Assembly (NCBI GenBank): GCA_903848645.1
Contig: CAINGU010000074.1
Location: 1 to 44,609 of the forward strand
Reading direction: 5' to 3'
Source: an uncultured cyanobacterium
Lineage (GTDB): Bacteria; Cyanobacteriota; Cyanobacteriia; Cyanobacteriales; Nostocaceae
Length of the DNA stretch: 44,609 bases
The notes under the pieces were generated by a model. That model was given only the letters and a program-made list of their open reading frames with translations, had not been told where the DNA came from and did not search any database. Of the stretch, positions 35,397-44,576 are shown in pieces; the stretch's first letter is position 1; each line of letters starts with the position of its first letter. Made by a program: the position numbers and the translations under genes.

Positions 35397-36104
35397 ATGA
35401 CCCAAAATTCATCTCAAAAGCCTATAGTTATCGCTCCATCTATCCTATCAGCAGATTTTAGCCGTCTGGGTGACGATATTCGCGCCGTAGACAAAGCGGG
35501 AGCAGATTGGATTCACGTTGATGTAATGGACGGACGTTTTGTTCCTAATATTACAATAGGTCCCCTGATTGTGGAGGCGATTCGTCCAGTTACAACCAAA
35601 CCACTGGATGTCCACTTGATGATTGTGGAACCAGAAAAGTATGTAGAAGGTTTTGCTAAAGCTGGCGCTGATATTATTTCCGTCCACGCAGAACATAACG
35701 CATCTCCTCACCTGCACCGCACCCTGGGACAAATCAGAGAACTCGGTAAGAAAGCTGGAGTTGTACTCAATCCGGGTACACCTTTGGAGTTAATTGAATA
35801 TGTCCTAGAATTGTGCGATTTAGTGCTAATTATGAGCGTTAACCCCGGTTTCGGTGGTCAAAGCTTTATTCCTAGCGTAGTTCCTAAAATCCGCAAATTG
35901 CGTCAAATGTGCGATGAACGCGGTTTAGATCCTTGGATTGAAGTTGACGGGGGACTCAAAGCTAATAATACTTGGCAAGTTTTGGAAGCTGGTGCTAATG
36001 CTATTGTAGCGGGTTCGGCTGTGTTCAACGCTCCTGATTATGCTGAGGCAATTACCAATATCCGTAACAGTAAGCGTCCGACACCAGAATTAGCTGCTGT
36101 TTAA
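35397..36104 (+). CDS. rpe: Ribulose-phosphate 3-epimerase
   Basis: 235 residues. It interconverts ribulose 5-phosphate and xylulose 5-phosphate in the Calvin cycle and pentose phosphate pathway. A full TIM-barrel signature is present: [33 protein letters not shown] (metal-binding His and Asp), [25 protein letters not shown], and [10 protein letters not shown]. Length is normal. It is monocistronic and followed by a terminator. Confidence 0.95.
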   Translation: MTQNSSQKPIVIAPSILSADFSRLGDDIRAVDKAGADWIHVDVMDGRFVPNITIGPLIVEAIRPVTTKPLDVHLMIVEPEKYVEGFAKAGADIISVHAEHNASPHLHRTLGQIRELGKKAGVVLNPGTPLELIEYVLELCDLVLIMSVNPGFGGQSFIPSVVPKIRKLRQMCDERGLDPWIEVDGGLKANNTWQVLEAGANAIVAGSAVFNAPDYAEAITNIRNSKRPTPELAAV

Positions 36105-36133
36105 TTTAATACTTGTGATTAATTGAAAGCTAG

Positions 36134-36162
36134 ATCCCTGATTTCTTTGAGAAGTCGGGGAT
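36134..36162 (+). terminator. Terminator hairpin after rpe
   Basis: ATCCCTGATTTCT and GAGAAGTCGGGGAT form a long stem followed by TTATTTTA. Starts 30 bp after the rpe stop. Same repeat type as after chlM. Confidence 0.7.
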
Positions 36163-36361
36163 TTATTTTATGTTTTCTAGGAGAAACAAAAATCTGTGCA
36201 GTGGAAAAGCGTCGCGCAAAAAGACAAACAAAAACCTTATGTTCTATTCCCGATATCGTCGGCAAAATAATATACTTAACATCACCGTTTTTTGCTACCA
36301 AGTGATCAACATAAGATTATTGATTTTTTAGAAAGATTAGTTTTTTCACCATGAGTGATTT

Positions 36362-37237
36362 TCATATTCCAGCTTGAGTTAATACCTCACTTAAATCAGC
36401 AACTAAATCTAAAATTTCTGCCCATTCTGTTAAATAACCATAATCCAAACTTTCACTTTGTAACTTAATTATCCCCAAAACATCGCGCCATTGTTTTTCT
36501 GATTTACTTCCCTTTCCCCAGCGCAGTTTTTGTAAAATAATATCTTCTGCTGAAGCTATCCAAAAAGCAGGAATTCCATCTAAATCAACTAATATTCTTC
36601 GCTGCATTTGAGATATTGCAAAAGGTGAATTGTCAGTAATATAAATATCAGCATTAGCAATAGTTTCTGTATGGGTAATATTCAATATATTTCCCAAACC
36701 TCGTTGCAAATCTTCTACCGCACCTGCTGGACAATAATATCCAGATGCTTCTAAAGTTTTTACCAGTAAATCTATTTGATTTGGCTTAACTTCTATCACC
36801 AAATCTAAATCACGAGTAGAACGTGCTTCTCCATGAATAGAACTAGCAACACCTCGATTAACATAGTAATCAATATTAATTGATTTAAAAAGTTGATGTA
36901 GTTCTCCTGCTAAAGAAATTGAATCTTGAATCCACATATTTTCATTAATACCTTTTGGTTGAAAATCAGGAGTAAATTTTTCTCCTAATACAGCACGGGT
37001 AAATATATCACGAATTTCCTGTATAGTTAAATTACGATGTCGAGATTTAATTCCTATCAGACATAGTTTTTTAACTCCTCTTTCATGGCTAATAAATCTT
37101 TCTATGCGTTGTTTTAATGATAATTGTCGCCATTTTTGAAAGAAATAAATATCAGCTTCTATATCTGTGTCTTGACTTTGGGGTTGATAGTTATGTTTGG
37201 GAATTGTTGGGAAAAATAAGTTTGATTTTTCTAGCAT
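36362..37237 (-). CDS. Nucleotidyltransferase-fold protein
   Basis: 291 residues. A central nucleotidyltransferase motif NRGVASSIHGEARSTRDLDL (about 128-147) has metal-binding-type D143 and D145, as in AbiEii/MNT-like families. The N-terminal ~95 residues are helical, with no recognised fold. The C-terminal region (IASAEDIILQKLRWG) matches the helical part of this superfamily. The gene follows a GIY-YIG gene by 16 bp on the same strand, so the two form a probable operon. Role (toxin, antitoxin or enzyme) is not decided. Confidence 0.7.
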   Translation of the reverse strand: MLEKSNLFFPTIPKHNYQPQSQDTDIEADIYFFQKWRQLSLKQRIERFISHERGVKKLCLIGIKSRHRNLTIQEIRDIFTRAVLGEKFTPDFQPKGINENMWIQDSISLAGELHQLFKSINIDYYVNRGVASSIHGEARSTRDLDLVIEVKPNQIDLLVKTLEASGYYCPAGAVEDLQRGLGNILNITHTETIANADIYITDNSPFAISQMQRRILVDLDGIPAFWIASAEDIILQKLRWGKGSKSEKQWRDVLGIIKLQSESLDYGYLTEWAEILDLVADLSEVLTQAGI

Positions 37238-37253
37238 AGTTTAGATATTAATA

Positions 37254-38837
37254 TCAGATCATACTAAATGAAAATTTAAGTTTAGATATTCCACTTGAGT
37301 TTAAACGTTCTGTAATAATATTTACTGCTTCAGTATAAGAAATATTATCTTTTGTTCCGAATGGAATATCTGTTTTCCACTTTCCATTTAAAGTTATACT
37401 GATTTTAGAAGGTGTTAAAGTTTTTCTAGCAGAAACATAAAATTTCTCTATGTAGCCTTCATCTGGATTAAGTATTACTTTGGTAAAATCTGACAAATAT
37501 TCTTCTAGCAATAGCCAAAATGCTCTATCTACTTTTGCTTCTAAATAAACTGCTTTATAAGGAAAGTTTTCTAAGTTTTTCATTTGATATATATTGCCAT
37601 TACTGCCATATATCATACTAGAATAGTGTGCTGGTTGGCGCAAGTCAGTATATAAGAAAGATTTGATGTATACTGTCATCATTCTATCTGAATTATTATC
37701 AACATAGTTATTATCAGTTGGTATTCTTTCCAAATACTTGTTAACTTGATAGCTATTTATATCAACTCCTCTTTCTATTAATAAATTCTGAAGGTAGATT
37801 TTCTTAGTTGCGAGGTTAACAAGTCGAGAAGATAAGTTATTATTATCCTCTACTTGAGGTTTTGATTCTGCTGGTAATGTTTGTAATTTAGTTGTATTTA
37901 TTTCCTCATTAAATAATAGCTTAAATAAATCTATTTTGTAAGGATTTAATCTTTGTAATGCTTGATGGCAAACTATCTCATATTCTGAATTATCTCTATC
38001 AGAGTATAGGCAAATTCCAGCATCATTAAGTTTACAAGTATCTTTCAAGATATTCAGAGTATTTTCATTCATTACTCTAATATTTATTCCTGCTATTTGC
38101 ATGAAATCGTAACAATCGTAACTTTGAATTTTTTGTAAAACTTCTCTATGAATCATAGAAACTTCTATTGCAAAACCATTAACTAAGAGTCTCCTAGTTA
38201 AAAATGTCCCGTATCTTTCATATTGTTTATTAGCTGGATGAAGTGACCAATTATTTGCATAATTAACACGCTTTTTAAATACATTTCTCAAAAATGTAAA
38301 TACTGTTCTTTGTTTTTCAATGTTAAACTCTTCTAAGTTTATACAAATATGTATCACACTCAAAGGTAAAACTGATTTTTGAATCCTTCTATCACTACTA
38401 AAAGATTGACATTTTGCCATAAAATTAGGATCATCTTTTCGTGGTGGTTCTACACCCAATATAAAACTATATGGTGCAATAACAGCTAAAGTTTCTCGTA
38501 AAAGTGTTTCTGTAGGACGTAGTTTTTTAGTTTTAACGATTGTTCCATTTAATTGGGGATTATACTGTTCAATACGCTCCTGTTCAATTGCGTCAAGTTG
38601 AGTTTCATGAACAAACTCATAATAAATAGTAAAAACCTTTTTTCTTTGCTTTTCTAACTGATAGATTCGATGGTGACTTTTTCCAGCCCAACGATTACGT
38701 AAATTTTTTGCTAGTCCTATATACCAAATAATTGATTGATCATCAATAACATAGTATATTCCTGATTTTTCAGGTAGTTGTCCTCTGCTTTTTAGGGGTA
38801 GATTAGGCAATTTTGCAATGAATTCGTCCGTATTCAT
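37254..38837 (-). CDS. GIY-YIG nuclease-domain protein with long unknown C-terminal region
   Basis: 527 residues from the ATG at 38837; a TTG at 38858 is in frame but less likely. The GIY-YIG domain is near the N-terminus (SGIYYV about 25, IIWYIGLAKNLRNRW about 36-50, and E-rich LDAIEQERIEQYNPQLNG near 82-97), with the key Arg and Glu positions present. The ~420 residues that follow show no known domain; they include repeated aromatic/charged segments and a second conserved-looking end. It could cut DNA, or have a partner-dependent role with the downstream nucleotidyltransferase. Confidence 0.7.
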   Translation of the reverse strand: MNTDEFIAKLPNLPLKSRGQLPEKSGIYYVIDDQSIIWYIGLAKNLRNRWAGKSHHRIYQLEKQRKKVFTIYYEFVHETQLDAIEQERIEQYNPQLNGTIVKTKKLRPTETLLRETLAVIAPYSFILGVEPPRKDDPNFMAKCQSFSSDRRIQKSVLPLSVIHICINLEEFNIEKQRTVFTFLRNVFKKRVNYANNWSLHPANKQYERYGTFLTRRLLVNGFAIEVSMIHREVLQKIQSYDCYDFMQIAGINIRVMNENTLNILKDTCKLNDAGICLYSDRDNSEYEIVCHQALQRLNPYKIDLFKLLFNEEINTTKLQTLPAESKPQVEDNNNLSSRLVNLATKKIYLQNLLIERGVDINSYQVNKYLERIPTDNNYVDNNSDRMMTVYIKSFLYTDLRQPAHYSSMIYGSNGNIYQMKNLENFPYKAVYLEAKVDRAFWLLLEEYLSDFTKVILNPDEGYIEKFYVSARKTLTPSKISITLNGKWKTDIPFGTKDNISYTEAVNIITERLNSSGISKLKFSFSMI

Positions 38838-38888
38838 ATTTATTTGTAATGCTGACAAAAATTTTCGAGTTTTATATTTTTAGAAATT

Positions 38889-39869
38889 TTACTTTGTCTG
38901 AAAAATATTCTGCACTATTTTCTTCTCCACCCTATCAGCAGCAATATCCAATTCTATCACCTCACCATCACTTAAAAACCACCCCAAAGCCCCAATATTC
39001 TCCTGTGCTTGTTCCACACTTTTAGCTCCAGGAATGGGAATTGTCCCTTTACTAATACACCAATTAATAGCCACTTGAGACATAGTTTTATTTCTATTAT
39101 TTGCTATTTCCTGTAAACAGCCTAAAAGCGGCTTCATTCCTGGTAATAACTGCTTACATAAAAATCCGCGAATACCTTGAGGAAAACGCCCATTTTCCGC
39201 AAACTTTCCTGTTAATAAACCCAACCCCAAAGGACTATAAGCAATTAATGTAATGCCCAAATCATCACAAACATCCTTTAAACCTAATTCCGTGACTGGA
39301 TAAGTAGATAAAAGTGAATATTGCACCTGCAAAGTTTTAATAGGTATACCTCTTTCCTGAAATCTTTTATGCACCCATAAAAGTCTTTTAGTCCCATAAT
39401 TAGATAAACCCACACCCTTCACCAAACCTTGCTCATATAAATCAGCTAAACCGTCTAATAAACCCACTTCTTGCCAAGGTGCATAATTAGCTGTAGACCA
39501 GTGCATTTGCACCAAATCAACATTGCGTCCTAATCTTTTTGCCGAAGCATGACAAGCTGATATAATTGAGTTTCTTGTCCATCTCCAAGGGTAAGCAGCT
39601 AACTTAGTAGCAATGCAAATATTCTCTTGATTTATTCCCTGATACTCTTGGGCAAACTTTCCTAAAAGTAGCTCACTGCGTCCCTTTAATTTACCTGTAC
39701 CGTAGGAATCACCCGTATCAAATAATGTAATTCTATTGCTAACACAGAGATTAAATACCTCTTGCAATTGGTTATCCATGCTTTCATTGTATCCCCAGAG
39801 CAGTTGGTTTCCCCAAGCCCAAGTTCCGCAACCCATGAGAGGGAGATTTAGTAAATGGTCAGTTTGCAT
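38889..39869 (-). CDS. Aldo/keto reductase
   Basis: 326 residues. NAD(P)H-dependent oxidoreductase with the AKR catalytic tetrad Asp51 (LFDTGDSYG), Tyr56, Lys89 (IATKLA) and His123 (VQMHWS). GVGLSNYG and the C-terminal cofactor-binding IPIPGAKSVEQAQENIGAL are typical. Substrate not evident. The stop lies 51 bp before (downstream on the minus strand is) the GIY-YIG gene, possibly an independent unit. Confidence 0.9.
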   Translation of the reverse strand: MQTDHLLNLPLMGCGTWAWGNQLLWGYNESMDNQLQEVFNLCVSNRITLFDTGDSYGTGKLKGRSELLLGKFAQEYQGINQENICIATKLAAYPWRWTRNSIISACHASAKRLGRNVDLVQMHWSTANYAPWQEVGLLDGLADLYEQGLVKGVGLSNYGTKRLLWVHKRFQERGIPIKTLQVQYSLLSTYPVTELGLKDVCDDLGITLIAYSPLGLGLLTGKFAENGRFPQGIRGFLCKQLLPGMKPLLGCLQEIANNRNKTMSQVAINWCISKGTIPIPGAKSVEQAQENIGALGWFLSDGEVIELDIAADRVEKKIVQNIFQTK

Positions 39870-39962
39870 AATTAAGAAAAATTTTCCAGTTGTTATAAAC
39901 TAATTATTGAGGAATAATACCAATTATCCGTAAAGCTAAACAGAATAATTATCATCTTTATT

Positions 39963-39994
39963 TCTCCGCGTTTATCCGCGTGCATCTGCGTTTA
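39963..39994. repeat. CTCCGCGTTTATCCGCGTGCATCTGCG repeat
   Basis: Irregular steps of (T/C)C(T/C)GCGT(TTA/GCA)TC(C/T)GCG, a repeat type seen in many cyanobacterial spacers. It lies in the 168-bp divergent region between the aldo/keto reductase and the hydrolase-like gene. Confidence 0.5.
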
Positions 39995-40037
39995 GTTTTA
40001 ATTTTAAAAATGTCACAAATACCAAACTAAAAACTAA

Positions 40038-40595
40038 ATGCCCATTATCATTTGTCCGGGAATTCATGAACCAGAATTAACTGTAAGCTTTGTTCAAAGG
40101 TGCTTAAATCAAGACAATGCAAAGCCAGTAGATATACTGGTTTATCCTGAACAGGGTTATTTAACTTTATCAACATTGCATATTTTACATTTTTTGTACA
40201 ATCGCCTCAGTAATAAGCTAGAATCACCTGTTATATTCTTATGCTTTAGTGCTGGTGTCATTGGAGGCATAGGTGCGGCTACAGGGTGGCAACTTTTGGG
40301 AGGTCATGTGCAAGCCTTTATTGCTATTGACGGTTGGGGAGTCCCTTTAGGGGGCAACTTTCCTATTCATCGTTTAAGTCATGATCATTACACCCATTGG
40401 ACTTCAGCTTACCTCGGTATGGGCGAAAATAACTTTTATGCCGATCCAGCAGTTGACCATTTATCAATGTGGCAGTCCCCCCAATCTGTCCAAGGACAGT
40501 GGGTAAATCCCTCTGTTGGGTTCTCTCCACCCAAAAACTACCTCAGCGCATCTGAATTTCTCAATTTCCTCTTAGAACGTTATAACAAGAAATAG
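40038..40595 (+). CDS. Small alpha/beta-hydrolase-like protein
   Basis: 185 residues. MPIIICPGIHEPELT at the start resembles the HGxxG/oxyanion strand, and LCFSAGVIGGIGAA has a Ser in an F-S-A-G turn resembling the nucleophile elbow. AFIAIDGWGVP and late Asp/His residues (SHDHYTHW, DPAVDHLS) could complete a triad. No substrate is suggested. The MFS transporter gene starts 31 bp downstream, so the two are probably co-transcribed. Confidence 0.6.
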   Translation: MPIIICPGIHEPELTVSFVQRCLNQDNAKPVDILVYPEQGYLTLSTLHILHFLYNRLSNKLESPVIFLCFSAGVIGGIGAATGWQLLGGHVQAFIAIDGWGVPLGGNFPIHRLSHDHYTHWTSAYLGMGENNFYADPAVDHLSMWQSPQSVQGQWVNPSVGFSPPKNYLSASEFLNFLLERYNKK

Positions 40596-40626
40596 TGATT
40601 ATTTATCCCCCATTCCCAAGTATCTG

Positions 40627-41883
40627 ATGTTTCCTACTGAACCGACTACTGTTAATAATGGTTTTGCCGCACTGCTGAAAAACCGGGGTTTTATGCTCCT
40701 GTGGATTGGTCAACTGATTTCCCAATTGGCAGATAAGGTATTTTTTGTATTAATGATTGCCTTACTCCAACTCTACTTACCCACGCATGAGGCAAGCGGT
40801 GACGGTCGCTTCTATCTATATATGGCATTTACTGTGCCAGCCATGTTGTTTGGTTCTGCCGGTGGTGTAATCGTTGACCGTGTACCAAAAAAACTGATTA
40901 TGGTAGGTTCAGATGTGGTACGTGGGGTTTTAATGCTGTTAATTCCCTTCCTCCCAAGGGAATTTGCAATTCTATTATTTTTCACCTTTTCTATCTCCAC
41001 CGTCACCCAGTTTTTTGCCCCGGCAGAACAGGCTTCAATTCCGCTGTTGGTGAAAAGAGAAGGTTTAATGGCTGCCAATGCCTTATTTAGCAGCACAATG
41101 ATGGCAGCATTAATTATTGGGAATGCGGTGGCTACTCCCATGTTGAATTGGTTTGAAACCTTCAACAAAGGCTTTGGTAAAGAATTGGTAGTCGGCTGCT
41201 TATACATACTTTCTGCCGTGATTATGATGCCGATTCAGTTTCGAGAACACAGACACATTAACGAAGAAACAGCCGCAATTAATCCTTGGGCTGAATTTCT
41301 GTTAGGGCTACGCTATCTTAAACAAAATCGGCTGGTATGGAATGCCATGCTGCAAATTGTCACTTTATACTGCGTATTTGCCGCCCTGATAGAATTAGCC
41401 ATTGGTATGGCAGCAAAGTTACACTTAGCACCCGAAGAATTTAGCTCTTTCGTGGCTTCGGCTGGGGTAGGGATGGTAATAGGTGCTGCTATTTTGGGGA
41501 ATTTTGGCCACAGATTATACAATAAACCCTTGCCTTTAATTGGGTTTATGATTATGGCGTTGTCGTTAGGGTTATTTATTTTTATTGATAACCAACCCCT
41601 AGCATTAGGACTTTGTATTTTCTTGGGTGTGGGTGCAGCTTTTGTCAATGTGCCAATGCAGACTTTAATTCAGCAACAAACACCACCAGAAATGCACGGT
41701 AAGGTATTTGGCTTTCAAAATCATGCCGTCAATATTGCTCTGACTGCACCTCTATTAATTACAACAAAGCTAGTTAATGCCTTTGGTTTATCAGCGGTGT
41801 TGTTAGGAATGAGTATCGTTGTTGGGGCTGTCGGTGTCTGGGCTTGGCAAAATACTCGCAAGGTATTGCAAGATGTGATCTAA
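40627..41883 (+). CDS. MFS transporter
   Basis: 418 residues with about 12 transmembrane helices. The MFS intracellular loop (GGVIVDRVPKKLIMVGSDVV) between helices 2 and 3 is clear, and the layout is like EntS/LplT-type exporters. Substrate unknown. The gene follows the small hydrolase-like gene closely. Confidence 0.85.
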   Translation: MFPTEPTTVNNGFAALLKNRGFMLLWIGQLISQLADKVFFVLMIALLQLYLPTHEASGDGRFYLYMAFTVPAMLFGSAGGVIVDRVPKKLIMVGSDVVRGVLMLLIPFLPREFAILLFFTFSISTVTQFFAPAEQASIPLLVKREGLMAANALFSSTMMAALIIGNAVATPMLNWFETFNKGFGKELVVGCLYILSAVIMMPIQFREHRHINEETAAINPWAEFLLGLRYLKQNRLVWNAMLQIVTLYCVFAALIELAIGMAAKLHLAPEEFSSFVASAGVGMVIGAAILGNFGHRLYNKPLPLIGFMIMALSLGLFIFIDNQPLALGLCIFLGVGAAFVNVPMQTLIQQQTPPEMHGKVFGFQNHAVNIALTAPLLITTKLVNAFGLSAVLLGMSIVVGAVGVWAWQNTRKVLQDVI

Positions 41884-42008
41884 AAATTGTACAATCATAT
41901 ATCTATTCTCAATGTTGATAAATACGGTTTTCTCTGCAATTGTGAGAATTTTTAAATTAAAATGAAGTTTTAAATACAGAATCTAAGCGTTAATTTTAGC
42001 TATACTTT

Positions 42009-42012
42009 GAGG
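42009..42012 (+). promoter_or_regulatory. Ribosome binding site deciding the ilvB start
   Basis: GAGG ends six bases before GTG at 42019, favouring that start over the upstream in-frame TTG at 42007, which overlaps the ribosome site. Confidence 0.5.
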
Positions 42013-42018
42013 TTAACC

Positions 42019-43911
42019 GTGCTTTCGTCTTCTCAAATCAGTCTCCCAAAATCTGAAAATAACCAGCAATCTCCTATATCTAATTCATCAGTTACCGCAC
42101 CCCAACGGGCATCTGGCGGTTTTGCACTGATAGATAGTCTAATCCGTCATGGCGTTGAACATATTTTTGGTTATCCCGGTGGCGCAATTCTGCCGATTTA
42201 TGATGACCTCTATAAAATAGAAGCCGGGGGTAATGTTAAGCATATCTTAGTTAGACACGAACAAGGTGCATCCCACGCCGCCGACGGTTACGCCCGTGCT
42301 ACTGGTAAAGTGGGAATATGCTTTGGTACTTCAGGTCCGGGAGCAACCAACTTAGTTACAGGTATTGCTACAGCTTACATGGATTCTATTCCCATGATTG
42401 TAGTCACGGGACAAGTACCACGCGCTTCTATTGGTACAGATGCTTTTCAGGAAACAGATATTTACGGAATTACCTTACCCATTGTTAAGCATTCTTATGT
42501 AGTCCGTGATGCTAAAGATATGGCGCGGATTGTGGCTGAAGCTTTTCACATTGCCAGCACTGGTAGACCTGGACCTGTTTTAATTGATGTTCCCAAAGAT
42601 GTAGCTTTAGAGGAATTTGATTATGTTCCTGTTGCACCGGGTTCAATCAAGTTACCGGGCTATCGTCCCACAGTCAAGGGAAATCCGCGCCAAATTAATG
42701 CAGCAATTCAGTTAATTCGAGAAAGTCGTCGCCCATTGTTGTATGTTGGGGGAGGAGCGATCGCAGCTAATGCCCACGAAGAAATCAAACAACTGGCAGA
42801 ATTATTTAATCTCCCCGTCACTACCACCTTAATGGGGATCGGTGCATTTGACGAACATCATCCTCTGTCCTTGGGAATGTTGGGAATGCACGGGACAGCT
42901 TACGCCAACTTTGCCGTTACAGATTGTGATTTATTAATTTGCGTTGGGGCGAGATTTGATGACCGCGTGACAGGTAAATTAGATGAATTTGCCTCTCATG
43001 CCAAAGTTATTCACATTGATATTGACCCCGCAGAAGTCGGTAAAAACCGTGTTCCCGAAGTTCCCATTGTGGGTGATGTTAAAAACGTCTTAAAAGACTT
43101 ATTACGCCGATGTCAAGACGCAAATACCAAAGCCACACCCAACCAAAACCAAGAATGGTTAAACTTAATTAACAGTTGGCGGCAAGATTATCCTTTAATT
43201 GTCCCCCATCACGCTGACAGCATTTCTCCCCAAGAGGTAATTGTCGAAGTTGGCAGTCAAGCCCCTCACGCATTCTACACTACCGATGTCGGTCAACATC
43301 AAATGTGGGCAGCCCAATTCCTCAAAAATGGACCAAGACGCTGGATTTCTAGCGCCGGTTTAGGAACAATGGGTTTTGGTGTCCCTGCGGCTATGGGTGT
43401 GAAGGTGGCATTCCCAGACGAAGAAGTAGTCTGTATTAGCGGTGATGCCAGTTTCCAAATGTGTTTGCAGGAATTGGGAACGTTAGCACAATATGGGATT
43501 AATGTCAAGACTTTGATCTTAAATAATGGTTGGCAGGGAATGGTGCGACAGTGGCAAGAAGCCTTCTATGGCCAGCGTTATTCATCTTCTAACATGGAAG
43601 TGGGAATGCCTGATATTGAGCTTTTAGCACAGGCTTATGGCATCAAGGGGATGGTAATTACTAAACGGGAAGAATTGGCAGATAAAATTGCCGAAATGCT
43701 GGCACACAATGGCCCTGTAATTGTCAATGTCCACGTTACCAGAGATGAAAATTGCTATCCCATGGTAGCCCCTGGTAAGAATAACTCGCAAATGGTTGGT
43801 TTGCCTAAGCCAACACCAAGAACCGCTGTGGAATCAATTTCTTGCAGCAATTGTGGGACTCAAAACCAAGCTAATCATAATTTCTGTTCTGATTGTGGGA
43901 CAAAGTTGTAG
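42019..43911 (+). CDS. ilvB: Acetolactate synthase large subunit with C-terminal zinc ribbon
   Basis: 630 residues from GTG 42019. The thiamin-diphosphate enzyme condenses pyruvate (or pyruvate with 2-oxobutyrate) in branched-chain amino-acid synthesis. The catalytic Glu lies in [18 protein letters not shown], the central domain has [13 protein letters not shown], and the ThDP/Mg motif is [15 protein letters not shown]...[11 protein letters not shown]. The start is inferred from the GAGG site; there is no early Met. The last ~25 residues carry a CSNCG...CSDCG zinc ribbon (Cys609, 612, 623 and 626) that ordinary AHAS lacks. ilvN is not in this window. Confidence 0.9.
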   Translation: MLSSSQISLPKSENNQQSPISNSSVTAPQRASGGFALIDSLIRHGVEHIFGYPGGAILPIYDDLYKIEAGGNVKHILVRHEQGASHAADGYARATGKVGICFGTSGPGATNLVTGIATAYMDSIPMIVVTGQVPRASIGTDAFQETDIYGITLPIVKHSYVVRDAKDMARIVAEAFHIASTGRPGPVLIDVPKDVALEEFDYVPVAPGSIKLPGYRPTVKGNPRQINAAIQLIRESRRPLLYVGGGAIAANAHEEIKQLAELFNLPVTTTLMGIGAFDEHHPLSLGMLGMHGTAYANFAVTDCDLLICVGARFDDRVTGKLDEFASHAKVIHIDIDPAEVGKNRVPEVPIVGDVKNVLKDLLRRCQDANTKATPNQNQEWLNLINSWRQDYPLIVPHHADSISPQEVIVEVGSQAPHAFYTTDVGQHQMWAAQFLKNGPRRWISSAGLGTMGFGVPAAMGVKVAFPDEEVVCISGDASFQMCLQELGTLAQYGINVKTLILNNGWQGMVRQWQEAFYGQRYSSSNMEVGMPDIELLAQAYGIKGMVITKREELADKIAEMLAHNGPVIVNVHVTRDENCYPMVAPGKNNSQMVGLPKPTPRTAVESISCSNCGTQNQANHNFCSDCGTKL

Positions 43912-44028
43912 TTAGATTTTGTAGGGGTTTAGCGTTATGCTTTACCCTTATAGAGAATGGTAATTTATGATTTTAAGCCACATCAATTAATTGTTTTAAA
44001 GATGATAAATATTCATAGTAACTAAGTT

Positions 44029-44319
44029 ATGGGAATTGAAGAATTATTACTACCATTTCGAGAACAAATATTAAAAATTGCCACTAAATATGGTGCTTAT
44101 AATCTGCGGGTTTTTGGTTCTGTTGCTAGAGGTGAAGCAACACCAGATAGTGATATAGATTTTTTAGTAGAATTAAAACCCCAAAGTAGTTTATTTGATT
44201 ATATTGGTTTAATGCAGGATTTAGCAGCATTATTAGGACGAAAAGTGGATATTGCTGAACCTGATAATTTACATGAATTAATTAGAGATAAGGTATTAAG
44301 TGAGGCTATACCGTTATGA
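44029..44319 (+). CDS. mntA: MntA-type minimal nucleotidyltransferase antitoxin
   Basis: 96 residues. Minimal nucleotidyltransferase with motif GSx10DxD exactly spaced: G30-S31 and D42-x-D44 in GSVARGEATPDSDIDFLVE. In MntA/HepT pairs this protein AMPylates and inactivates the HEPN toxin. It overlaps the next gene by 4 bp. Confidence 0.85.
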   Translation: MGIEELLLPFREQILKIATKYGAYNLRVFGSVARGEATPDSDIDFLVELKPQSSLFDYIGLMQDLAALLGRKVDIAEPDNLHELIRDKVLSEAIPL

Positions 44320-44576
44320 AAGATGAGCGTTTATATTTAAGTAATATTCAAGAATGTATTGAACGAATAGAGGAATATACAAAATGTGGTAAAGAGGAAT
44401 TTATGGCAACTAAGATAATTCAAGATGCTGTAATTCGCAATTTTGAAATCATTGGGGAAGCAACAAAAAGATGGCTCTTCGGTACTTGTTATGCCAAACT
44501 ATTAGCTACGCCCACCAAACAATATTACAAAATGTATCAACAAATATCTAAAAGTGCTGTAAGGGTTGACATATAA
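44316..44576 (+). pseudogene. hepT: HEPN toxin (HepT), interrupted
   Basis: 86 codons. The first ~52 (MKDERLYLSNIQECIERIEE, then IIQDAVIRNFEIIGEATKR) are a good HepT N-terminus, but from codon ~53 the sequence departs (WLFGTCYAKLL...) and the HEPN catalytic R-x4-6-H motif is absent. The break at ~44472 coincides with a GGCTCTTC start, so insertion of a mobile element is likely. The toxin should be inactive. Confidence 0.65.

Noticed and set aside
36119-36305. Two 60-codon frames on opposite strands after rpe
   Set aside because: They overlap each other and the terminator hairpin, and neither resembles a known protein.
40038-40595. Considered as a lipase or esterase with assigned substrate
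   Set aside because: Only a weak nucleophile-elbow-like turn is visible; naming a substrate would be guesswork.
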